Assembly: GCA_016191165.1 (NCBI GenBank)
Contig: JACPPF010000165.1
Span: 1 to 58,435, forward strand
DNA from: Planctomycetota bacterium
Lineage (GTDB): Bacteria > Planctomycetota > Planctomycetia > Gemmatales > Gemmataceae
Direction of reading: 5' to 3'
Length of the DNA: 58,435 nucleotides
Position numbers and translations under genes: made by a program. The notes beneath the pieces were generated by a model that saw only the letters and a program-made list of their open reading frames with translations, searched no databases and was not told where the DNA came from. How positions within the stretch are numbered: position 1 is the first letter of the stretch; every line of letters starts with the position of its first letter. Of this stretch, positions 43,695-50,403 are shown in pieces.

Positions 43695-45881
43695 CTATCC
43701 TTGTTTTACAAGACTCATCAGCCGATTCCCCGCCGCCTTGCGGCTTAGTATTTCGCTCACCCGCTCCACGATGACTCCGCCGGCCTCCGCGGGTGGCAGG
43801 CCGCCGGAATAGATGTTGGAGATCACGGTGTATTCAAAGCAAATTCCGGCGTTGCCGCTGAACCGAGCCGCCTGTTTTTGAATGTCAGGATCGCCAAGGC
43901 GATAGACCAAATAAGCCGACAGGCTGCGTGAAGCCAGCGCGTCGCCGCCGGGACGTTCGCCGATCAGGTAGACAACGACATCACACCGTAGTTTCTCGGC
44001 AAGCGGCTCGGCCAACTTCACGCGTCCATAACGGGCGGCGATGGGTTGCCCGGTTGTGAAACTTCGCCCCGCGAATCCGTCGAACAATACGGGCAAGAGA
44101 TCGTTCATGTTATGATGCACGGCTTCGGCGCTGAGGCCGTCGGACACCACGATCTGCACCTGGCGATTTTCCGGCGTCAACCACTCGATGCTTTGCGCCG
44201 AGATGCGGGCGCCAAGATCGGGGGAGCCCAGGTGAGCCTCCTTGCTCGACGCCTCGGTGGTGATGACGCGGAACGGCGCGATTCGCTGTAGGTCATCGAT
44301 GCGCAGTTCCGCATGGATCGCCGCGCGGCCTACGCCTTGATTGAGCCGCACTTGCCGCGCGACCGCGTTGGCCGGGCGCGGACCGGCGTTCTCGAGGCCG
44401 CAAAGGGCGGGGGTCGCGGCCAGGAGTTCCTGATACTCGGCATCCGACTCGCAGAATTGTCTGGGATCGCCCCACCGCGGTCCGCGTAGAACCGTGCCCT
44501 GCGCGTCGAGCGTGAAGATGCCGCGATTCAAACCCCATTCCAAATATTCCGGCGCGAGCCGCTTGCCATGAATTTCCCGCAACGTCTGATTGTCGTGGCC
44601 GCTGGTGTCGAAGTAGGCCAACATGCGATCCGTGTTGAGTCCCACGTCCATGAAGTAGTTGGCGCCCGCGGCCGTCAAAAGTTCCGTGGCGATCTGCTGC
44701 CCTTCCAGGGTGATGTTGGAGTGCAACGTGAAACAAGGGGCCATTCCCATCGGCAGGCCGAGCAGTTTGCCCATGAAGTGATCCTGCAAATTGGCGAGGA
44801 CCATCTCGAAATTATCGAGGTGGGTTTCTGGGCCGATGAAACCCGTTACGTTGTTGACCATGAACGGATCATATCGCCGCGCGAGGCCGTAGCACAGCGC
44901 CTCGGAGGTGGTCATGTCGATGCCGTTGTGTTTGCCGTAGCTGTATTCACTCCCCTGTCCCGTCTCGAAGTACATGAATTGCTCGGCGATGTCCCTGAGA
45001 GGCCCCTTCTCGACCATGACCCGGTAGGCGTGATCAAGTAGATCGACGGTGATGTCGAACTCGTTGTTGGTCCTGTCGGTTCCTCCCAGGCTCTGAAAAA
45101 TGACCTCTACTGGTACGCCGCGCTCCAGGCAGGCGAGTTGAGTTTTGATGTGTGCCAGCACGCAGATTTGGGTTGGCGCCCCCGTCCGGCGGCGCAGCTT
45201 GTCGAGGTGATGCAGGACGCTGGAAATGTTGTCCACCGTGTCGATGGCGGGGTTCAAGCCGATGAGCGCGTCGCCGGTCCCCAGAGACAAACCCCAATAG
45301 AAGAGAAAGGTGATGCCGCGTAAATCGTCCGTCGGATGGTTCCCCTGCAAGCGCGAGGAGAGCGTGCCTGGCGTGCCGAGCAGCGTGCGCGCCCTGGTCG
45401 GCCTGGTGATCTTCCGTGCAAGGTAGATCAACTCATGAACGTCGCATAACTTGGCCAGGGCCGCCGCCATGACGCCCGTCATGGCCTGACCCATGCGCTG
45501 AACCTCCACGGCGCCTGCGCGCAGTAGTTGATTCTTCACCTCACCCAGCGTCAAGCCGGCCAGCTCCGCGAATGCGGCGTGATCGATGTCGTAGTTTACC
45601 GCCATGACCGAATCGACTTTGTCATCGGCATCGGTAAGAGGATTGTCGTAAAGATGCTGCAACGTCAAATTTGAAAGGATGGTCCGTGCAACCTCGCGTT
45701 CCGTCTCGCTCGACGCGGCCAGTCCCGCATGGCGATCACCGGCCTTGCTGCAATCCGCGGCGCCCAGCAATCGCTTCAAACCCTGGAATGCGAAATCCTG
45801 CGCAAAGAACCTCGACCGGTACACCTGCTCCGGTCCAGGCCGCGGAACCGCGATCTCGCTCAAGGGTGTTAGCTCTTTCAC
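43695..45881 (-). CDS. eutBC: Ethanolamine ammonia-lyase, large and small subunits fused (EutB-EutC)
   Basis: A 728-residue single polypeptide. Residues about 25-465 are EutB (TLLGTPGTLSSRLQGNHPTD; LSLGTGDALIGLNPAIDTVD; LYFETGQGSEYSYG-type FMYFETGQGSEYSYGKHNG; RRYDPFMVNNVTGFIGPE), the catalytic barrel. After a short linker, about 480-728 are EutC (QVRLNQGVGRAAIHAEL; VQIVVSDGLSAEAVHHN; YLIGERPGGDALASRSLSAY; TVISNIYSGGLPPAEAGGVI), which completes the adenosylcobalamin site. The enzyme splits ethanolamine to acetaldehyde and ammonia. In most bacteria these are two genes. The start overlaps the eutA stop by four bases (ATGA). Confidence 0.95.
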   Translation of the reverse strand: MKELTPLSEIAVPRPGPEQVYRSRFFAQDFAFQGLKRLLGAADCSKAGDRHAGLAASSETEREVARTILSNLTLQHLYDNPLTDADDKVDSVMAVNYDIDHAAFAELAGLTLGEVKNQLLRAGAVEVQRMGQAMTGVMAAALAKLCDVHELIYLARKITRPTRARTLLGTPGTLSSRLQGNHPTDDLRGITFLFYWGLSLGTGDALIGLNPAIDTVDNISSVLHHLDKLRRRTGAPTQICVLAHIKTQLACLERGVPVEVIFQSLGGTDRTNNEFDITVDLLDHAYRVMVEKGPLRDIAEQFMYFETGQGSEYSYGKHNGIDMTTSEALCYGLARRYDPFMVNNVTGFIGPETHLDNFEMVLANLQDHFMGKLLGLPMGMAPCFTLHSNITLEGQQIATELLTAAGANYFMDVGLNTDRMLAYFDTSGHDNQTLREIHGKRLAPEYLEWGLNRGIFTLDAQGTVLRGPRWGDPRQFCESDAEYQELLAATPALCGLENAGPRPANAVARQVRLNQGVGRAAIHAELRIDDLQRIAPFRVITTEASSKEAHLGSPDLGARISAQSIEWLTPENRQVQIVVSDGLSAEAVHHNMNDLLPVLFDGFAGRSFTTGQPIAARYGRVKLAEPLAEKLRCDVVVYLIGERPGGDALASRSLSAYLVYRLGDPDIQKQAARFSGNAGICFEYTVISNIYSGGLPPAEAGGVIVERVSEILSRKAAGNRLMSLVKQG

Positions 45882-47311
45882 GAACGATCTCCGTGAGGGA
45901 GAAACCCGTAATAGGAAACCGGAACCACCTGATTTCGCGGCAAACCGATTCGCACATATTGGGCGTCACGCCGCGGAATTTCGTCGATGACCAGAACGCG
46001 CAACGGTAGCGCGCCCCAGCGCGTCACGTATTGGCCCAGCACCTTGCCCAGATTCTCCTCCATCAAAAATACCAGCGGATGCCTGGCCGGGAAAGCGTCT
46101 TCTTGCAGAAACCGCGCGATTCGTTGACCCACGTCACGGACCACGGATGCGTCGTGAGTGCCGAGCTGCAACTGGATTCCCCCGCCGCAGCTGCTTTGCC
46201 GGACCAGCCTGAGGACGTCGTGAACCTGGAAGTCGGGCGAATCACCCCGCAGATTGCCCAGGATTGGAAGATCGGCCAGCGGCAAGATGTCAGCGTTTCC
46301 AAGGAACAAGCTGCTGCCGGAGACTTCGGTTGCATGGCGCAACAGACCGTAAACGGTCGCCCGGCCCCCGGACTCGGGGCGAATCCGTCGCAGCGATTCG
46401 GCCCAGATCGGCGCCTGCACGATGCGCTGGGCCAGATCGATACCGAGGTCGCCAAAATGCGTCGTCGCGGGCCAGGGCTGGCCTTGCAAATAGCGATAGA
46501 TCAACTCGCCAACGCCGCCAGAGAATGTCACGGCGATGTCGCCTACCTCGGCAGGCATCTGAAAACGCGCCTGCTCCAGGAGACTCGCAATCGAATTTTG
46601 GAACGGTTCGCGGTTCCCGGTGCAAACCGCCTCCAGGAGCGTCAGATAGAATGACATGATCACGTCAACCTCGGTACTGGTCAGCTCGTCGCCCAGTCCC
46701 TTGCTGATTTGAACCTGATCGAACAAAGCCCGTGCATGGGCTGAAAGGCGAACAATCCGGTAACTGCCCGGGACCAGCTCAACGTGACGGGCGCCCAGGA
46801 AAAGGCACCCCGTTCGCGTTACCTGCCCGCTGATCCCGAGCGCGATGTTCGTCGTGCCGCCACCGATGTCGAGGTTGAGAATGGCCAGGCCGGGATGTTG
46901 TCGCGCAAGGCCGGCACAGTTGCCCATGAAGGCAAGCCAGGACTCAAGACAGGGATCATCTGCCGTCGCGATCAGCGCATCGCCGAGCCGTCGGCGAATC
47001 AGGCTGACGAGCCCGGCCGCGTTTTCCTTTTGAGCGGTCAGCCCGGTCAACAAGGCGCCGCCGCCGAATAACTCATCGGTATGTACGTGCCCCGCTTGCA
47101 GCCAGCCGTTCAAAAGGGATTCCACCCTCGCAAGGTCCAGGCGGCCATCGGGCAGCAGCGGAGTGAAAACCATCTCGGAGCGAAAAACCTCCTCCTGAAA
47201 ACCAAGCTCCATACGCCCGACCGCCGTTCGGCATAACCGCGCAAGGGCGACCACAGCGATGCTGGTCGTCGTTCCAAAATCCAGGCCAATCAGCTTGACG
47301 GATTCTGACAT
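45878..47311 (-). CDS. eutA: Ethanolamine ammonia-lyase reactivating factor EutA
   Basis: A 477-residue actin-fold ATPase that removes damaged cobalamin from the lyase. Signatures: IGLDFGTTTSIAVVA (phosphate-1, about 8-22), GGGALLTGLTAQKENAAGLV, LNLDIGGGTTNIALGIS (phosphate-2, about 145-161), VTFSGGVGELIYRYL, and the C-terminal LRVLVIDEIPRRDAQYVRIG plus PVSYYGFLPHGD. Length matches the family (about 467). It is the first gene of the eut unit and overlaps eutBC by four bases. No shell, eutE, eutD or eutT gene and no cobalamin riboswitch is visible upstream. Confidence 0.93.
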   Translation of the reverse strand: MSESVKLIGLDFGTTTSIAVVALARLCRTAVGRMELGFQEEVFRSEMVFTPLLPDGRLDLARVESLLNGWLQAGHVHTDELFGGGALLTGLTAQKENAAGLVSLIRRRLGDALIATADDPCLESWLAFMGNCAGLARQHPGLAILNLDIGGGTTNIALGISGQVTRTGCLFLGARHVELVPGSYRIVRLSAHARALFDQVQISKGLGDELTSTEVDVIMSFYLTLLEAVCTGNREPFQNSIASLLEQARFQMPAEVGDIAVTFSGGVGELIYRYLQGQPWPATTHFGDLGIDLAQRIVQAPIWAESLRRIRPESGGRATVYGLLRHATEVSGSSLFLGNADILPLADLPILGNLRGDSPDFQVHDVLRLVRQSSCGGGIQLQLGTHDASVVRDVGQRIARFLQEDAFPARHPLVFLMEENLGKVLGQYVTRWGALPLRVLVIDEIPRRDAQYVRIGLPRNQVVPVSYYGFLPHGDRS

Positions 47312-47815
47312 GGCTAAGTAATCATTCTTTCATGGTGACGATTCAAGCTCCGTACCGACGCCGGACATCGACTCAAGCGCCAAACCGGGCGACCGGGTGA
47401 CGGAAAGCCGAAGACCGAGAATGTTTGGACCAATCGGTAGTGTCTCAGTTTGATTGTAGACCTCACGCTCCGCGTGAGAAATTCCTCACGCGGAGCGTGA
47501 GGTCTACCATGCGTCGAAGCAAAATGAAACACTACGACCAATCACGCCGATCTCGTCATTCTCGGTTCTCGGTTTTCCGTCACCCGGTTGTCCGGTTGCG
47601 ACCTTGCCTCATGGGGACGAAAAGGAATGTCCATCCTACACAACAAAGATAAAATGTTGGAAGAACCCCTTCGCATGGCCTCGTGGACCGATCATGATTA
47701 GTCTACGATGCCGGACTCCCCAAGGCTGAGGTGACGTCATGTTTTCGTTGAGGAAAGGCGGGATAAGTGATGTGGACGTCGCTTGTTGTTGACAACCGTA
47801 TCGGAGTAAAATGAG
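47312..47815. other. Intergenic region between eutA and the ankyrin gene
   Basis: 504 bases between divergent genes. The central ~220 bases are a large inverted repeat (47381-47599). The remaining sequence has no recognisable gene; a GGAG site at about 47802-47805 serves the ankyrin lipoprotein. No riboswitch fold was recognised upstream of eutA. Confidence 0.55.
47381..47599. repeat. Large inverted repeat, MITE-like
   Basis: A perfect 23-bp stem (47456-47478 and 47485-47507, loop aaattc) is the centre. The complementarity continues outward, with gaps, over roughly 110 bases per arm: gaccgggtgacggaaagccg (left) against the reverse complement of ggttttccgtcacccggttg (right), and gtagtgtctcagttt against its imperfect partner. 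A shorter palindrome within a longer imperfect one suggests a nested or degenerated mobile palindrome; no transposase is present. Confidence 0.75.
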
Positions 47816-48535
47816 ATGCGCTTCGCTGGCCGATTGCTAACCCTTGGTTTCGGCGTGATGATCCTCAGTGGATGCCAACAACCTGCGGAACAACTTAAGG
47901 ACCGGCTTGGCCATGAGCTCTATCAGGAGAAGACGGCGGAAGCGATAAAGACGTTGAAGGTGATGGGCCAACGTAAGATTTCACTAAATGGGACGTTTGA
48001 ACTGCATCGCTGTTCGCGCTACAGAAAAGTTGAAGCCGTCAAGTTGCTAATCGGATTTGGATGCGACGTAAACGAAAGGGACGATGATGGCTGCACCCCG
48101 CTGCATTGGGCAGCAGAGAGTGGGTCCCTGCCGATCGTAATAGACCTATTGAAACACGGGGCCGAAGTGAACGCGAAAAACCATACCAACTGGACGCCGC
48201 TTGATAGGGCGACAAGTTATGAGCAAGTCGAGGTGGTGAGGCCGTTGCTTGCGGCTGGCGCCACCATCGAAACAAGGCTTCCAGGGGGTTCACCCGTACA
48301 TCTTGCCGCCTCTAGGGGTAACCGTCGAATCCTTTCCGAATTGCTCATATTTCCGCACGAAATCGACAAGAAGAATGAATTTGACCGAACTCCTTTGGAG
48401 GAGGCTGCCTACCTCGGACGAATGGATGCGGTCGCGCTGTTGAGGGCCAACAAAGCCAAAATGACATTGCCCGCTGCAGTCCTATTGAAGGAGTATGACT
48501 TCGTCGTAGGAAGAAAAAGGGTCGGGGGTCAATAA
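47816..48535 (+). CDS. Ankyrin-repeat lipoprotein
   Basis: A 239-residue protein whose signal ends in a lipobox (MILSGCQQ, Cys at about 20), so it should be lipid-anchored. Residues about 65-210 contain five ankyrin repeats, the clearest being DDGCTPLHWAAESGSLPIVI, TNWTPLDRATSYEQVEVVR, GSPVHLAASRGNRRILSEL and FDRTPLEEAAYLGRMDAVAL. Ankyrin repeats mediate protein contacts. GGAG about ten bases upstream supports the start. GC content is lower than that of its neighbours, which may hint at acquisition; the partner is unknown. Confidence 0.85.
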   Translation: MRFAGRLLTLGFGVMILSGCQQPAEQLKDRLGHELYQEKTAEAIKTLKVMGQRKISLNGTFELHRCSRYRKVEAVKLLIGFGCDVNERDDDGCTPLHWAAESGSLPIVIDLLKHGAEVNAKNHTNWTPLDRATSYEQVEVVRPLLAAGATIETRLPGGSPVHLAASRGNRRILSELLIFPHEIDKKNEFDRTPLEEAAYLGRMDAVALLRANKAKMTLPAAVLLKEYDFVVGRKRVGGQ

Positions 48536-48848
48536 TTTTTCAAGGATTTTTGCATATCACCAGTGCTAGAAAAATCAATGAACGCCGCCCCTTTTTCTTC
48601 CCTCAGTAAGGTGTCCTAACTCCTTTTCCCAGACCAATCCCGCGCCCTGCAATCTTGAAAGAAACGGCCTGGTTCAAATCCGTCGATTTTAGGGTAACAA
48701 ACAATCCGCGAGCCGCCAGGCTTGTCCCGGCGGTGAACCAAGGCGGATCGGGATGCACCGCCGGGACAAGCCCGGTGGTTCGCCGTGACCTTCACTTGAA
48801 CCAGGCCAAAAAAACGGCTCCCACCCCTCCCCCGCCTGACCGCCATGT
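48536..48848. other. Intergenic region with a dispersed repeat
   Basis: Between the convergent ends of the ankyrin gene and the thioredoxin-fold gene. It holds the dispersed repeat copy at 48665-48780; the rest shows no gene or clear terminator. Frames across it are repeat-derived. Confidence 0.5.
48665..48780 (-). repeat. Dispersed ~115-bp repeat, copy 2
   Basis: Inverted relative to the copy at 19206-19320: read on the minus strand it gives ggcggtgcatcccgatccgc, then ggttcaccgccgggacaagc, ctcgcggattg and gacggatttgaaccaggccg. The core arms gggcttgtcccggcggtg and caccgccgggacaagcc form a strong internal hairpin. Confidence 0.7.
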
Positions 48849-50039
48849 TCACTTCTGGCCCGTTTCCTGGATCAGCTTCTCCAGGGCGGTGTCGATGGCC
48901 CTTTCGCCGGGGCTGCCCATCCATTTGTAACGGATCACGCCCTGGGGATCGATGATGTAGTATCCGGGATTGCCGGCGTTCCACTTTTCTCGGATCGGAC
49001 GTCCCTTGGCAAACGAGCGCCAGTTCAACATTTCCTTGGCCATTACGGTTTTCAATTTCTTTGGCTCCAGGCGATCGACGTTGACGCCGATCAGGGCGAA
49101 CGGCTTCTTGGCCAGGTTCTTGACGAGCGACCGCTCGTGAGGCCAGGTGGCCCGTCAGTGGAGTCATATTTCGGACCAGAAGTAGAGCAGGACCACCTTC
49201 CCGCGATAATCGCTCAGCTTGAAATGTTTGCCATCCTGGTCCTGGCCTTCGATTTCCTGGGCCATTTTTCCGACGGTGAGATTGCGAAGTTCGTGCAGTT
49301 CGATCTTGGCCCGTTCGCCCACCGTGCCGGCGTAGGGAAGTTTCACGTCACCGAATTCCCTGGCAGCCCGCACGAAAAGGGATTCAACTTCTTTGACTGC
49401 CTGGGTGCGATCCTGGCGCTGAAGCGTCTCAAGATAAGCTTTGCCGAACAGGCCCTGGTAGCGTCGTGCCATTTCCGGCCGTTCCTTGAGCAGGTCGAGC
49501 CGATTCAGGCGGGTAATCAGAAGCTGAGCCAGGCGCAGGCAGGCGGCGCCTTGAACATCCCGGTGCGGGCTTTTGGCCAGAGCCGTGCGCAGGAATGTCT
49601 CGCAGTCCTTGTGAAATCCGTAGGAGATTCGCCAGCAGGCATGGCCGAGCTTGTCGCTACGGATGTGATTGCGCAGCAGGATTGCGATGGCCTTCTCTTG
49701 CAGGCCATCCTGGATTCGGCGAAGATTTTTTGTGTTGTTCTCGAACCAGAGTTCCTGGTTGACCACCTGGACCAGAGCATCGATGGCGACCGGGTCCTTG
49801 GGATACTTCTCGGCCAATTTCAGGCAGCTCACGGAGAGAGCACCCACCCGCGCGATGGCCGGGTTTCGCTCCTCGTCGGTCTTGGCCTTGAATGTGAAGA
49901 CATGCGTCATCTCGTAGAACTCTTTGACGAGCGACTCGAACTGTGCGGCTGGCTTGTCCTTTCCGGCGGCCTGGAAATTTGCCGCCGCAAGGCCAATGAC
50001 GAGAATGGGAATGCAGCTCATGTAGTTCATTCCATCCAT
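48849..50039 (-). CDS. Predicted selenoprotein: secreted thioredoxin-fold protein with UxxU motif
   Basis: A 396-residue protein if two UGA codons (49164-49166 and 49155-49157, codons 292 and 295) are read as selenocysteine. A signal peptide (MSCIPILVIGLAAANFQAAG) and a helical region (about 30-255) precede a redoxin/TlpA domain: KLSDYRGKVVLLYFWSEI-U-LH-U-R, then ATWPHERSLVKNL, PFALIGVNVD, NPGYYIIDPQGVIRYKWMG and a TAA-free end at TGQK with TGA at 48849. In homologs FW-E-W-C-G-P-C-R occupies this place, so both UGAs sit exactly on the CxxC cysteines and the frame is unbroken on both sides. The start at 50039 follows GGGGGAAAG. Alternatives are a decayed gene or sequencing error; two hits on precisely these codons make both unlikely. 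Confidence 0.85.
49123..49138 (-). promoter_or_regulatory. Candidate bacterial SECIS hairpin
   Basis: On the minus strand acgagc (49138-49133) pairs perfectly with gctcgt (49128-49123) around a GGTC loop. The loop begins 22 nt after the second UGA and 31 nt after the first. The E. coli fdhF SECIS also exposes GGUC in its apical loop at a similar distance, where SelB binds the guanine and uracil. It lies within the coding sequence, as bacterial SECIS elements do. Confidence 0.65.
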
Positions 50040-50403
50040 CTTTTCTTTCCCCCTGGCGCTGTCGTACCGTTTGCTTCGGGTTGTCAAAGAACCGATGCGT
50101 GCGTCATGGGGGCCATTATATACTTCATGCGCTGAGGAATGGCATATTCGCTCCGCCGCAGGGATATACCCCCGGTTCCGTGAGAAGTCCTCGAAAAAAA
50201 AGTCGGAACGTTTGGCTGATTCATGGCTTATGAATCGAGAGGGACTTTTCACATGGTTTGAGACCGGCGACTGCACTCAAGCGAACTCCTCTTGACCGTT
50301 TCGACTTTACCGCTATAGGTCGCGTTCCAATTGCCAAAACATGCGAATTCTGAGCGAGGACCGCCGGCACGCGGGGGCGCCGGGTCTTCACGGAGGGGGA
50401 CCG
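50040..50403. other. Divergent promoter region of the selenoprotein candidate and DUF11 gene
   Basis: 364 bases without a gene. On the minus strand a perfect TATAAT lies at 50120-50115, 76 bases upstream of the selenoprotein candidate's start, but its -35 is poor; a TTGACA at 50087-50082 lacks a good -10. On the plus strand GGAGGGGG precedes the DUF11 start. No riboswitch recognised. Confidence 0.4.

Noticed and set aside
43695-47311. An ethanolamine-utilisation microcompartment locus
   Set aside because: No shell, eutE, eutD, eutT or regulator gene is present on either side; only the lyase and its reactivase are here.
47312-47400. Cobalamin riboswitch upstream of eutA
   Set aside because: No B12-box-like motif or matching fold could be recognised; the region is taken up by a palindromic repeat.
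49155-49166. Simple pseudogene or sequencing-error explanation for the two UGA codons
   Set aside because: Both fall on the two CxxC codons, the frame and downstream domain are intact, and a SECIS-like hairpin follows. It remains the main alternative until Sec genes are shown.
48616-49167. 183-residue minus-strand frame across the end of the thioredoxin-fold gene
   Set aside because: It runs in another frame, joins the redoxin region to a dispersed repeat and has no family similarity.
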